A program made the position numbers and the translations under genes. The notes beneath the pieces were generated by a model that made no database searches, was not told where the DNA came from, and saw only the letters and a list, made by a program, of their open reading frames with translations. Positions 25,989 to 35,409 of a DNA stretch of 64,000 nt are shown here, one piece after another (position 1 is the stretch's first letter; each line of letters begins with the position of its first letter). Source of the stretch: Bin5 sp034428395 (GTDB lineage Bacteria; Chloroflexota; Anaerolineae; Caldilineales; Caldilineaceae); contig DAOUHX010000424.1 in assembly GCA_034428395.1 (NCBI GenBank), forward strand, positions 116,090 to 180,089, given 5' to 3'.

Positions 25989-28079
25989 TCAAGCAGGTAC
26001 TTGGCGGGGAGTGGCGCGATCGGAGAAGACGGATGAAACTGACCTGGCCGAACGCGCCGGCTGCGGGTGCGGCCATACGCTGACGACAGTCCCTATGACG
26101 ACCAGAAGGCCGCCGATCCACATCCACATCGTGAGCGGGTTGATGTAGACGGTGAAGGTAGCGCTGCTGCCGTCCCCTTGCCAACCGTTCAGGATCACAT
26201 AGACGTCTTCGGCCGGCGTCATGCGCAGGCCTACCTCGCTTGTGGGTTGGTCAGGCGCCTTGTCGTAGATGTTTCGGCGAGGAGCGATCGTTCCTAGGCT
26301 CCGGCCGGAGGTCGAATCCGAAACGAGCAGGCTGGCCCGGATCTCCGTGTGATTGCTCGACCGCCTTGAGTCAAGTTCCGTGTAGGTCAGTGTGTAGCCA
26401 GCCAGATCGACCGATTGCCCTGCGGCGAGGGTAACGTGGGTCGTAGACTGGTAGAACTCGTTCCCGATAACGGCGACGCCTATCAGTACGATGCCAAAGT
26501 GGACGACGTACCCTCCGTAACGGCGACCGTTGCGGCGCAGCAGGCCCCATAGCGCGGTGTGCAGCGGTTCCCCCCTTGAGCGGCGACGCGCACTTGCCCC
26601 CCGCACAAACTCCTGGACGATCGTCGCCGAAACAAAGACGCACACGCTCAATCCGACGACAGGAAAGGGATTGCGGCTGGTAGTGAGGAATAAGGGCACG
26701 GAAACCAGCCCGGCCAATAGCGGCAAAGTGAACTGCCGCCGCAACGCCCTGGCACCCGTTCGCCTCCAGCCCAGCAGAGGGCCGACGCCCATCAGAACAA
26801 AAAGCAGGAGAAAGAGAGGGCCGGCGACTCGATTGAACCACGGGGCTGCCACCGAAATGCGCTCTCCTGTCAGGATCTCGCTAAACATGGGAAAGAACGT
26901 GCCCCACAGAATGACGAACGTTATCCCGGCAAAGAGCCAGTTGTTGGCCAGGAACGCGCCTTCCCGGCTCGAAATCGAGTCGATCTCATTCTCGCCTTGC
27001 AGAAACGGCAAGCGCCGAAAAAGTAGCAGCAGAAAGCCGATGGTTGTTATCGACAGAAAGACCAGAAAGTAAGGGCCAACCGGGCTTTGGGCAAAGCTGT
27101 GGACACTGCTCAGGATTCCGCTGCGTGTCGTAAACGTGCCCAGGACAACCAGGGTGAATGTCAGCCAGATCAGCGTCACATTCCACACCTTCAAAATGCC
27201 TCGTTGCTCCTGAATGATGACACTGTGGAGAAATGCAGTTGCGGTCAGCCAGGGCAGGAAACTGGCGTTCTCCACCGGGTCCCACGCCCAATAACCTCCC
27301 CATCCCAGCTCCATGTAGGCCCACTGGCTGCCCATGATGATGCCCGCTGACAGAAACATCCACGGAATGAGCGTCCAGCGCCGGACGGTTCGCACCCAGC
27401 GGCGGTCCAGCTGTTTACTCAACAAGGCGGCCACGGCAAACGCAAACGGCACCGTCAGCCCCACCCATCCGAGATAGAGCATGACAGGATGAATCACCAT
27501 CCAGTAGTTCTGCAGCAGCGGATTCAGCCCACGCCCGTCGGGAGGAACGACGCCGATCTGCTCGAATGGATTGGCGCTGAATACCAGAAGAACGAGGAAG
27601 AAGAGCAACGCACCGAGCAGCGTGGCGTTGACGTAGGGCATCAGCGCCCGCTGCGAGTGGCGATAGGTCAGGGCTGAAGCCGTGCTGAAAAGGCCAAGCA
27701 GAAGGGTCCAAAACAGCAGGCTGCCCGCCTGCCCGCCCCAGATGGCTGCAAACTTGTAGAAAGTCGGCAGGCTCCGCTCAGAACTGTTCCAGACGTAGCT
27801 GATCTGAAACTGGTCGTCCAGGAGTCCGTACCACAAAATGACCGCAGCAACGCCGACAAGCGCTGTCACTGCGTAGACCGCATGAAAGCTGCTGTTGGTG
27901 AGGCGAGGGGAGAGGCCGCTCGCGTAGCCGTCGATGGCGTGCGTCTGGGCTGCCCCTGCGCCGCCCCGTCCAGGCGAGGCGCCCTGCCCGAACATGCCGC
28001 CGCAGAATCCGACAACCGCCCCATAAGCCGAAAGCAGCAGGGCAAGCACGAGCACAAGGTAGCCGAAATCAAATATCAT
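25989..28079 (-). CDS. ccmF: Cytochrome c haem lyase subunit CcmF
   Basis: Polytopic membrane protein of system I cytochrome c maturation, 696 residues, usual length. The tryptophan-rich WWD haem-handling domain WGGYWAWDPVENASFLPWL is at about 260-278. About 15 hydrophobic segments are present. The conserved NPLLQNYWMVIHPVMLYLG and TTRSGILSSVHSFA motifs are intact. Six bases separate it from copA upstream, and the ccmI-like gene follows. Other ccm genes (ccmA, B, C, E, H) are not in the window. It would mature the cytochrome lipoprotein at 10343-10900. Confidence 0.95.
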   Translation of the reverse strand: MIFDFGYLVLVLALLLSAYGAVVGFCGGMFGQGASPGRGGAGAAQTHAIDGYASGLSPRLTNSSFHAVYAVTALVGVAAVILWYGLLDDQFQISYVWNSSERSLPTFYKFAAIWGGQAGSLLFWTLLLGLFSTASALTYRHSQRALMPYVNATLLGALLFFLVLLVFSANPFEQIGVVPPDGRGLNPLLQNYWMVIHPVMLYLGWVGLTVPFAFAVAALLSKQLDRRWVRTVRRWTLIPWMFLSAGIIMGSQWAYMELGWGGYWAWDPVENASFLPWLTATAFLHSVIIQEQRGILKVWNVTLIWLTFTLVVLGTFTTRSGILSSVHSFAQSPVGPYFLVFLSITTIGFLLLLFRRLPFLQGENEIDSISSREGAFLANNWLFAGITFVILWGTFFPMFSEILTGERISVAAPWFNRVAGPLFLLLFVLMGVGPLLGWRRTGARALRRQFTLPLLAGLVSVPLFLTTSRNPFPVVGLSVCVFVSATIVQEFVRGASARRRSRGEPLHTALWGLLRRNGRRYGGYVVHFGIVLIGVAVIGNEFYQSTTHVTLAAGQSVDLAGYTLTYTELDSRRSSNHTEIRASLLVSDSTSGRSLGTIAPRRNIYDKAPDQPTSEVGLRMTPAEDVYVILNGWQGDGSSATFTVYINPLTMWMWIGGLLVVIGTVVSVWPHPQPARSARSVSSVFSDRATPRQVPA

Positions 28080-28085
28080 CTTGCG

Positions 28086-30650
28086 CTAGAGCTTGAAACG
28101 CCGCAGGCGCAGGGCGTTGACAACCACGCTTACACTGGAAAATGCCATCGCCGCGGCCGCTAAGATCGGGTGCAGTTGCTGTAGAAAGGCGGGTGCCCAC
28201 GGAAATGGCGCCAGAATTCCGGCGGCGATCGGTATCAGGGCCACGTTATACCCGAATGCCCAGCTCAGATTCTGCCTGATGTTGCGGATCGTAGCGTGGG
28301 AGAGCGCAATCGCCTGCGGAACCGCGCGCAAGTCACCCCGAATCAGCGTGATATCGGCTGCCTCCATGGCAACGTCCGTGCCTGCGCCGATAGCGATTCC
28401 GACGTCGGCCTGCGCCAGCGCCGGGGCATCGTTTATGCCGTCCCCCAGCATGGCGACACGGAAACCTTCTTCCTGCATCGCCCTCACTTGCTCCAGTTTC
28501 TCGCCGGGCAACAGTTCGGCGTGGACGCGATTGATGCCGACGTCGCGTGCAATCGCGTCAGCCGTCGTCCAATTGTCTCCGGTCAGCATCGCCACTGTCA
28601 GGCCCATCTTGCGCATCGCAGTCACAGCCTCACGCGAGCCTTCTCTAACCGTGTCCGACACCGCAATCAGCGCACTAGCCTGACCGTCAATCGCAAGCCA
28701 GACGGCCGACTTGGCTTCAGCCTGCAACCGCGATAGGTCGGGCGAAAATCCGTTCAGGTCGACCTCTTGACGCTCCATCAAGCGCAGACTCCCGAGCAGG
28801 ATCCGGTGGTCCTCCACTTGTGCCGCGATCCCTTCCCCTGTGACGGCCTCGAAGCCTGCCGGGTCAGCCAAACTCAACCCATTGGCTTGCGCGGCGCGAA
28901 CAATGGCCACGCCAAGCGGGTGCTCCGAACCTCTCTCCGCCGAGGCGGCCAACCGCAGCAATTCGCCAGGATCCGTGACCGCTGCCATGCCGTTTTCAGA
29001 CTCTGCTTGAAGGCCCTCCTGCAAAGCCGGGCTCAGGATCAGATCTGTAACCGCCGGTTCCCCTTGGGTAATTGTTCCGGTCTTGTCCAGTAGCACTGCG
29101 GTCAGCTTGTGCGTCTGCTCCAGCGCCACGCTGTTGCGAAATAGAATACCCTGCCTTGCCCCTTTGCCGACCCCGACTACTATCGACGTCGGTGTAGCCA
29201 GCCCCATGGCGCAAGGGCAAGCGATCACCAGCACGGCGATCAGCCGCAGCAAAGCCGGCACGAATCCCGCGCCAGACAGCAGCCACACGGCGAAAGTCAC
29301 GATCGCAAGAACGATGACCGCCGGTACAAAGTAGGCTGCCACCTGGTCTACGACGCGCTGGATCGGCGCTTTGCTCCCCTGGGCCTCCTCGACCAGCCGG
29401 ATAATCTGCGCCAGAGCCGTTTCGCGGCCAACCTTGGTCGCCTCGATTCCAAGCAGGCCTTGCCCATTCATCGTCGCGCCGTAGACCTCGCCGCCGATCG
29501 CCTTTCCGACCGGCATACTCTCGCCTGTGAGCATACTCTCGTCGACCGTCGAGCCGCCCGACACGACGACGCCGTCGACCGGGATCTTCTCCCCGGGCCG
29601 CACCACCACGAGGTCGCCGACGACCACCTCCTCAACCGGGACATCCATCTCCTCGCCCTCGCGCACGATGCGCGCGGTCCGGCTCTGTAGGCCCATCAGC
29701 TCCTTGATCGCGGCGCTCGTCCGGCCTTTGGCCCTCGCTTCCAGCAGTTTGCCCAGCACGATCAGCGTTATAATGACCGCGGCCGTTTCAAAATAGAGGT
29801 GACCGCCCAGCTGATTGCTGCCTGCGCTGCGTGCACCCAGGACGGCTACGCTGAAGATATAGGCAACCGAGGTGCCCATCGCCACCAGCACATCCATGTT
29901 GGCGCTGCGATTGCGCAAGCTCTTGAACGCCCCGACGTAATAGTCCCATCCAACATAAAACTGCACGGGGGTCGCCAGCAGCATCAGGAGCCAGTTGACC
30001 CAGTTGGCGGTTGCCCAAGTGCCGAGCAGGTCAAAGTCACGTCCCATGCTGATGACAACCAGGGGCAGCGAGAAGACCGCCCCAACCAGCAAACGCCAGT
30101 ACTCGCGCCGAATGGCCGCAGCGCGGGCCGCGGCCTCGGTATCCTCGCCGATCTCGGCCCTCTCCGGCTCCTCCGCGTCGTCCGATTTCAGGGTACCGGC
30201 GGGCTGTGCCGCGTCGCCCCCGATAACGTCATAACCGGCCTTGCGCACAGCGGCGACAATCGGTGCACGCGCCCCCACGCCGCTTACATATTCGACGTGC
30301 GCCTTTTCAGCGGCAAAGTTCACGCTGGCATAGACCACGCCCTCGGCCTCTCGCAACGCTCCCTCAACCGTATTGGCACAGTTGGTACAGGTCATTCCCG
30401 CGATCGGCAACGTCAAGGTCAGGGTCGGTATCTTGTAGCCGGCACGCTTCACCTGCTGCCGCACGTCGGTGAGCACTTCATTGGCCGGTGCCAGCTCTGG
30501 GTCGTAACTGATGGTCAACCGCTCGCTGGCAAAGTTTACCTCCGCCTCCTGCACAGCAGCGGCCTTCCTGCTGCTCGTCTCCACCGCAGCCGCGCAGCCG
30601 AGGCAGGTCATTCCAATTACAGGGACAGTTAATTGGTCTCTTGCGTTCAT
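28086..30650 (-). CDS. copA: Copper-translocating P1B-type ATPase CopA
   Basis: Inner-membrane copper exporter driven by ATP, 854 residues. Two N-terminal heavy-metal domains have CxxC sites at Cys16/Cys19 (GMTCLGC) and Cys87/Cys90 (GMTCTNC). Eight membrane segments are expected. The actuator loop has LTGES, the channel motif CPC is near residue 479, the phosphorylation site DKTGTIT near 520, SEHPLG follows, and GDGINDAPALA is near 735. The C-terminal MAFSS matches the P1B-1 copper signature. No strong ribosome binding site precedes the ATG; a hairpin lies 22-39 bases upstream. First gene of the copA-ccmF string, hinting at copper delivery for cytochrome assembly. Confidence 0.96.
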   Translation of the reverse strand: MNARDQLTVPVIGMTCLGCAAAVETSSRKAAAVQEAEVNFASERLTISYDPELAPANEVLTDVRQQVKRAGYKIPTLTLTLPIAGMTCTNCANTVEGALREAEGVVYASVNFAAEKAHVEYVSGVGARAPIVAAVRKAGYDVIGGDAAQPAGTLKSDDAEEPERAEIGEDTEAAARAAAIRREYWRLLVGAVFSLPLVVISMGRDFDLLGTWATANWVNWLLMLLATPVQFYVGWDYYVGAFKSLRNRSANMDVLVAMGTSVAYIFSVAVLGARSAGSNQLGGHLYFETAAVIITLIVLGKLLEARAKGRTSAAIKELMGLQSRTARIVREGEEMDVPVEEVVVGDLVVVRPGEKIPVDGVVVSGGSTVDESMLTGESMPVGKAIGGEVYGATMNGQGLLGIEATKVGRETALAQIIRLVEEAQGSKAPIQRVVDQVAAYFVPAVIVLAIVTFAVWLLSGAGFVPALLRLIAVLVIACPCAMGLATPTSIVVGVGKGARQGILFRNSVALEQTHKLTAVLLDKTGTITQGEPAVTDLILSPALQEGLQAESENGMAAVTDPGELLRLAASAERGSEHPLGVAIVRAAQANGLSLADPAGFEAVTGEGIAAQVEDHRILLGSLRLMERQEVDLNGFSPDLSRLQAEAKSAVWLAIDGQASALIAVSDTVREGSREAVTAMRKMGLTVAMLTGDNWTTADAIARDVGINRVHAELLPGEKLEQVRAMQEEGFRVAMLGDGINDAPALAQADVGIAIGAGTDVAMEAADITLIRGDLRAVPQAIALSHATIRNIRQNLSWAFGYNVALIPIAAGILAPFPWAPAFLQQLHPILAAAAMAFSSVSVVVNALRLRRFKL

Positions 30651-30671
30651 TGGCAGTCGCTGCTTCTAGGC

Positions 30672-30689
30672 CCGCGAATCTCTTCGCGG
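30672..30689 (-). promoter_or_regulatory. Hairpin in the copA leader
   Basis: CCGCGAA and TTCGCGG pair perfectly around a four-base loop, 22-39 bases upstream of the copA ATG. It could influence translation start, as no Shine-Dalgarno sequence is visible. Confidence 0.4.
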
Positions 30690-30705
30690 CTGCTGTGGAC
30701 GCCCC

Positions 30706-30725
30706 CGCTTGCAAGCGTGTATAAT
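30706..30725. promoter_or_regulatory. 12-bp palindrome next to a TATAAT hexamer
   Basis: CGCTTGCAAGCG is a perfect palindrome at 30706-30717. TATAAT lies at 30720-30725 on the plus strand, and its complement offers TATTAT (30726-30721) toward copA. A copper-responsive operator is possible but matches no known consensus that I recognise. Confidence 0.4.
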
Positions 30726-31013
30726 ACGGGCGCGATTTCCGACATAGCCTGGCTTCACAAAGCTGCAGTCACTCGTCAGTCAAGATGATCGAGTCGATGG
30801 CTGCGAGGGTCGATTTCTCGGCCTGCTCTCGGTCCGAAGCCATCAAGAGATCCTCAGGCCGACTCTCGCCCTATGGTACCACAGTGCAACTGTTTTTCTG
30901 AAATTGAAGTAGGCGGTCTACCAGAGGTAAGAGACAGTATTCCCTGACGTTCTTGACCGCTCTTCAGGCCGATATTCGTCGCCGATCTCTCTGTCGAACG
31001 CCGGGAGGCAATC

Positions 31014-33284
31014 ATGTCAGTCGAATTGATCGGATACACCGACAGGTTCAGCGCCGCGCCGGGCGAAACGGTCCGGTTCATGGTCAGCACCGACCTGTCG
31101 AACTACGAGACTACCCTAGTCAGGCTCATTCACGGCGACGAAAATCCGGACGGGCCCGGCTTCAAGGAGGAGGTGGTTGCATCCGACATCAGTGGAAGTC
31201 GGCGCGGCCGTAAGCAGATCGCACGTTCAGGCTCGTATGTGGTCGTCGATGATCATACCTCACTGGACCGGCTGCAAAGTTTCACCTTGCAGGCATGGAT
31301 CTTCTCCACCGCGCCCGACCGCAGCGAAACACAGGGCATCTTGAGCAAGCGTTCCGCGCGGGGAAGTGGATTCTGCCTTGCCATTGGCCCGGATGGAGAC
31401 CTGTCGCTTAGCGTGGGCGGTTCAGAGGCCTCTGCCGCCGAGCGAATCGGGACGGGACGGGCGCTGCGCGCCCGCGAATGGTACTTTGTCGCCGCCGCAT
31501 TCGATGCCGCTGCCAATAAGGTCAGCCTTTACCAGTTGCCTCTCTCAAATTGGCCCTCCGACGATTCATCCGTCGCATTGGAAGGGCCCGCCAGCGTACA
31601 AGAGACCCCCCGAGACAGTGGGCCCCTGCTGATGGCTGCCGCCGGCGAAGGTGGGGAGCACACAGGACGCTTTGCCGCCCAAGGCCTCTTCAATGGCAAG
31701 ATCGACGGTCCCCGCATCTTCAGCCGCGCGTTGGAGGAAGAGGAGATCATGCGCCTGAAGAGCGGCGTGCCTCCCACCGAGGTGGCCGCCGCCGACTTGG
31801 TGGGCGCATGGGATTTCGCTGCAGCCGCCTCTTCGGCACGCGTGATCGACGTCGGCCCGAACGCCCTGCACGGACTCGCGGTCAATATGCCGGCACGCGC
31901 CGTGACCGGGCACAACTGGACTGCGACCGAGTTCGACTTCAAACACGCCCCGCAACAGTACGGCGCGATCTATTTCCACGACGACGACCTGGAAGACGCC
32001 CGCTGGGAGGCAGATTTCGACCTGGTCGTCCCGCAAGGTTTGCCCAGCGGAGTCTACGCCGCCAGGCTTACTGGCGAAGGGCAGGAAGACCGCATTCCTT
32101 TCATCGTGCGGCCCCCGCACGCAACGGCCACCGCACCAATCCTCTATCTCATACCGACCATGACCTATGTCGCCTACGCCAATGACCGCATGGACGCTTC
32201 CCAGGAGCACTTTGCGACCCTGCCCGAAGAGCAATTGAAACGGGACCCTCGCGATCTCTATCTCGCCGACCATCCTGAGTTCGCTATGTCCTTCTACGAC
32301 CGCCACTCGGATGGCAGCGGCTGCACCTATTCCTCCATGCTGCGTCCGATCCCGAACTTGCGGCCGCAGTACCGTCACCTGCTGACAACCACACCGCGTC
32401 TGCTGGGCGAGGACCTCTATCTGATCGACTGGCTCGATGAAAAGGGCTTCGCCTACGAGGTAGAGACCGACCACGACCTGCATAGCGACGGCGGGGAGCT
32501 TCTCGCCAAGTATAAGGTCGTGGTCACCGGCACCCACCCGGAATACTGGACCTCCCCGATGTTGACGGCGCTTGAGGCCTACCTCGAGGGAGGCGGCAGG
32601 CTCATGTACCTGGGCGGCAACGGCTTCTATTGGGTGACGAGTGTCGACGAGGAGCGGCCTCACATCGCCGAAATTCGGCGCGGCATTTCCGGCACACGCG
32701 CTTGGAACTCGGAACCCGGTGAATGTTACCACAGCACGACCGGCGAATTGGGCGGACTCTGGCGGCATCGCGGCAAGACGCCCAACCGCCTGACTGGCAT
32801 AGGGTTCACCGCCCAGGGCTGGGGCGATCCTGCCCCCGGCTATACCCGCAAACCCGGCAGCCTCGACCCGCGCGCGGCCTTCATCTTTGACGGCGTTGCC
32901 CCCGACGAGACCATCGGCGATTTCGGCCTGAATTTCGGCGGCGCAGCCGGCGACGAGATTGATAGGGTCGACTTCGGCCTCGGTTCTCCTCCCCACACAC
33001 TGGTGCTCGCGACCTCCGGTCCCCACGGCCCTTCAATACTGCCTGTAATCGAAGACTACCTCCAGATGAACGCCGATCTGATGACCAATGCTTCGGCCAC
33101 TGTCTACGCCGACATGACATACTTCGAGACGCCCAACCATGGTGCCGTCTTTTCGGTCGGCTCAATCTGCTGGTGCGGCAGTCTCTCCCACAACAACTAC
33201 GACAACAACGTCTCACGCGTCACCGAAAACGTGCTCCAGGCCTTCGCCAACGCTGACGAACTTCCCCCTCCGGCCGGCGAGTGA
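31014..33284 (+). CDS. N,N-dimethylformamidase large-subunit-like protein with LamG-type domain
   Basis: Predicted amide hydrolase related to the large (beta) subunit of N,N-dimethylformamidase, 756 residues, about the length of that subunit. GGGAGG precedes the ATG. An N-terminal beta-domain (about 1-60) is followed by a LamG/concanavalin-like domain (about 75-250, with LQSFTLQAWIFS and NGKIDGPRIFSRAL). The C-terminal catalytic-like part holds PILYLIPTMTYVAYANDR, GTHPEYWTSPM and GGRLMYLGGNGFYW. Known DMFase uses a mononuclear iron held by two Tyr and one Glu; Tyr and Glu candidates occur in these motifs, but exact correspondence is not proven. No small subunit gene is adjacent. First of three same-strand genes with PhyH and PfkB. 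Confidence 0.85.
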   Translation: MSVELIGYTDRFSAAPGETVRFMVSTDLSNYETTLVRLIHGDENPDGPGFKEEVVASDISGSRRGRKQIARSGSYVVVDDHTSLDRLQSFTLQAWIFSTAPDRSETQGILSKRSARGSGFCLAIGPDGDLSLSVGGSEASAAERIGTGRALRAREWYFVAAAFDAAANKVSLYQLPLSNWPSDDSSVALEGPASVQETPRDSGPLLMAAAGEGGEHTGRFAAQGLFNGKIDGPRIFSRALEEEEIMRLKSGVPPTEVAAADLVGAWDFAAAASSARVIDVGPNALHGLAVNMPARAVTGHNWTATEFDFKHAPQQYGAIYFHDDDLEDARWEADFDLVVPQGLPSGVYAARLTGEGQEDRIPFIVRPPHATATAPILYLIPTMTYVAYANDRMDASQEHFATLPEEQLKRDPRDLYLADHPEFAMSFYDRHSDGSGCTYSSMLRPIPNLRPQYRHLLTTTPRLLGEDLYLIDWLDEKGFAYEVETDHDLHSDGGELLAKYKVVVTGTHPEYWTSPMLTALEAYLEGGGRLMYLGGNGFYWVTSVDEERPHIAEIRRGISGTRAWNSEPGECYHSTTGELGGLWRHRGKTPNRLTGIGFTAQGWGDPAPGYTRKPGSLDPRAAFIFDGVAPDETIGDFGLNFGGAAGDEIDRVDFGLGSPPHTLVLATSGPHGPSILPVIEDYLQMNADLMTNASATVYADMTYFETPNHGAVFSVGSICWCGSLSHNNYDNNVSRVTENVLQAFANADELPPPAGE

Positions 33285-33334
33285 GACCTCGAAATCCAGC
33301 GCGAGCAAGCAAATCGATACAGGAGAATTTCCAA

Positions 33335-34132
33335 ATGCAGTCCGCCCAAACAGTTGAAGCTCGAAACGGCTACAAAGCCCTCAGCCAGGAACAGGTCGCC
33401 AGCTTCTGGGAGAACGGATTCCTGGTCGTCGGCAAGGTGCTCGAAGATGAACTCATCGACGAGATGCGCGCCGAATACGACGCCGAATTCGCCCTCGCCC
33501 GCAGCGGCGAACGCCCCGTCCGCAACCTGGCCGTCACCGGCGAAGACGACCACGACCACGGCGACGACGAGCAGGAACTGCTCCAATTCATGCAGATCTC
33601 CGAGCACAACCTTAGCTTCCACCAGCTCACCTATCACGAGCGCCTTCTGGACATTATTGAGGATGTTCTCGGCCCAAACATCCAGCTCTTCCACAACCAG
33701 GCCATCTACAAGCCACCCCACCACGGCGGCCCCGTATTCTGGCACCAGGACAACGCCTACTGGAAGTGCCTGCCCGCCAACCTGGTCAGCTGCTGGCTCA
33801 CGTTCGACGACGTAGACCTCCACAACGGCGCCATGCAGTTCATTCCTGGCTCCCATCTGAGACCCATGATTCACGACCAGGCCCAGGGCAGCGACGTGCT
33901 GCTCGATATGGGCAAATTGGTCGACGACAGCCAGGCCGTCGTAGCCGACCTGCCCGCCGGCGGCATCACGCTGCACCACTGCCAGACCCTGCACCGCACC
34001 GCGCCCAACACGACCGACCGGCAGCGCCGCGCCCTCGCCATCCACTACATGACGCCGGGCACCAAGTCCGCCCGCACCAACGAAACGATCGAAGTGTCAT
34101 TCAGCCACCCCATGTTGCGCATGCGTGTCTGA
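33335..34132 (+). CDS. Phytanoyl-CoA dioxygenase family protein (PhyH-1)
   Basis: Non-haem iron(II), 2-oxoglutarate-dependent oxygenase, 265 residues. The start at 33335 is set by AGGAGAA. The iron-binding H-x-D is His137-Gln-Asp139 in VFWHQDN, and the distal His is probably His220 in TLHRTAPN with the 2-oxoglutarate-binding Arg at 231-232. The jelly-roll markers GAMQFIPGSHL are present. An Asp/His-rich loop (about 70-80) is unusual. Located 50 bases after the dimethylformamidase-like gene and 67 before a PfkB kinase. The substrate is unknown; the family hydroxylates lipids, alkaloids and small molecules. Confidence 0.93.
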   Translation: MQSAQTVEARNGYKALSQEQVASFWENGFLVVGKVLEDELIDEMRAEYDAEFALARSGERPVRNLAVTGEDDHDHGDDEQELLQFMQISEHNLSFHQLTYHERLLDIIEDVLGPNIQLFHNQAIYKPPHHGGPVFWHQDNAYWKCLPANLVSCWLTFDDVDLHNGAMQFIPGSHLRPMIHDQAQGSDVLLDMGKLVDDSQAVVADLPAGGITLHHCQTLHRTAPNTTDRQRRALAIHYMTPGTKSARTNETIEVSFSHPMLRMRV

Positions 34133-34199
34133 CCCGGCGGAATCGGTTGGACGAGAAAGTCGGCAGGACGCATAGAGAAACGAGAACACACAAGTCCCG

Positions 34200-35249
34200 G
34201 TGAGCGATTTCCTGGCCGTCGGCAACTGTACGCTCGACGATGTCGTCACACCCGACGGCCGCGTCTCCCCGCGCCAACTCGGCGGCAACGCCGTCTACGC
34301 CGCTGCCGGCATGCGCCTCTGGGGAGTAGACGTCAGCCTCGTTAGCGTGGTCGGCGCCGACTATCCCGCGACATGGCTCGAACAGCTGGCCGAGGCCGGC
34401 ATCGACGTCACCGCCGTCACGCGCATCGAAGAGCCGCACCTGCTCCGCTCGCGCGCCTTCTACTTCCCCGACGGCAGCCGCACCGATCGCATCGAAGAGG
34501 CCCGCGCCATCCTGCCCGCCCACGCCGGCGAGATTATCGACCTTGAGAGCGAATACACCGACACCGGAAGCCCCCTCCATCGCCGCATCTGGCCTATCTT
34601 CTGTCCCGACCTTTCACAATGGGAGACCATAGCCCAACACGCTGCCTTCGCCCACTTTGCCCCCGGACCGCTACCCTGCAGCCGCGCCAATTCCGCCTTC
34701 CTCAAGCACCTGCGCGGGGGCGATGTCGTGATCAGCTTCGACTGGCCCTGGTGGGACTGGGACCTGGAGGGCCAGGTCGACGCCGCACTTCTCCGCAACA
34801 TCGATTACCTGCTGCCGAGCATCGAAGAATTGGCCCTCCACGCCGACGCCGCCCTCAGCGAGAAAGAACGCGACGAACACTCGGGCTTTCACGTCTTCGA
34901 AGCAGCCCGCCGCCTGCTCGAGTACGGGCCAAGCGGCGTCGGCGTTAAGATGGGCGCACGCGGCATGCGGCTGTTGTTGCGCGGCCAGAAAAGCTGGAAT
35001 CAAATTCCCACCTATCCCGCGCAGGTCGTCGATCCAACCGGGGCCGGAGATGCATTCTGCGGCGGCTTTCTGGTCGGCTTGTCCCGTACCGGCGATCCCG
35101 TCCGCGCCTGTCTCCACGGCGCCGTCTCCGCCTCCTTCATCATCGAAGAGTTCGGCGTCCTGCACACGCTTCAGGTGGACACCGCCACCGCCAACGCCCG
35201 CCTGCACTCGCTCGAGCATACGCTCTCGCGCACGAAATCATCTGTTTGA
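34200..35249 (+). CDS. PfkB-family carbohydrate/nucleoside kinase (first copy)
   Basis: Ribokinase-superfamily kinase, 349 residues, GTG start without a clear ribosome binding site, so the start is less certain. The N-terminal GGNAVYAAAGMRLWGVD is the substrate-side motif. The C-terminal DPTGAGDAFCGGFLVG contains the anion hole and catalytic base Asp284. An insert (about 85-150) rich in acidic residues and Pro replaces the usual lid region. It could phosphorylate a sugar or polyol released by the two upstream enzymes; that is inference. The downstream promoter overlaps its stop codon. Confidence 0.9.
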   Translation: MSDFLAVGNCTLDDVVTPDGRVSPRQLGGNAVYAAAGMRLWGVDVSLVSVVGADYPATWLEQLAEAGIDVTAVTRIEEPHLLRSRAFYFPDGSRTDRIEEARAILPAHAGEIIDLESEYTDTGSPLHRRIWPIFCPDLSQWETIAQHAAFAHFAPGPLPCSRANSAFLKHLRGGDVVISFDWPWWDWDLEGQVDAALLRNIDYLLPSIEELALHADAALSEKERDEHSGFHVFEAARRLLEYGPSGVGVKMGARGMRLLLRGQKSWNQIPTYPAQVVDPTGAGDAFCGGFLVGLSRTGDPVRACLHGAVSASFIIEEFGVLHTLQVDTATANARLHSLEHTLSRTKSSV

Positions 35250-35274
35250 CATCGCGTCGCCTGTCTGGTAATCT
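35246..35274 (+). promoter_or_regulatory. Promoter of the peptide-type binding-protein gene
   Basis: TTGACA at 35246-35251, 17-bp spacer, TAATCT at 35269-35274 with an extended TGG just before. The -35 overlaps the stop codon of the kinase gene. A pyrimidine-rich leader of about 130 bases follows. Confidence 0.65.
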
Positions 35275-35409
35275 CGCCTCAGCGCTTGGCAGCCAGGACG
35301 TCGTCTTCCCGCACGCAATGCCATTCGTGAAGGGGACGCCTTCTTCTACCTGCGATACTCTCTTCATTCACAATCACTCTCTTCATCCACTCTCACAAAG
35401 GAGACTGAC

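Larger units (their letters stand above)
30651..31013. other. Divergent intergenic region between copA and the dimethylformamidase-like gene
   Basis: Contains a hairpin and a palindrome listed separately. It also has a small ACAGT-GCA-ACTGT stem followed by five T at 30881-30897, a weak terminator-like element on the plus strand. The rest shows no gene. GGGAGG near 31002 serves the downstream gene. Confidence 0.6.

Noticed and set aside
31566..33026. 486-codon open frame antisense to the dimethylformamidase-like gene
   Set aside because: No recognisable protein; the sense frame has a clear fold and ribosome binding site.
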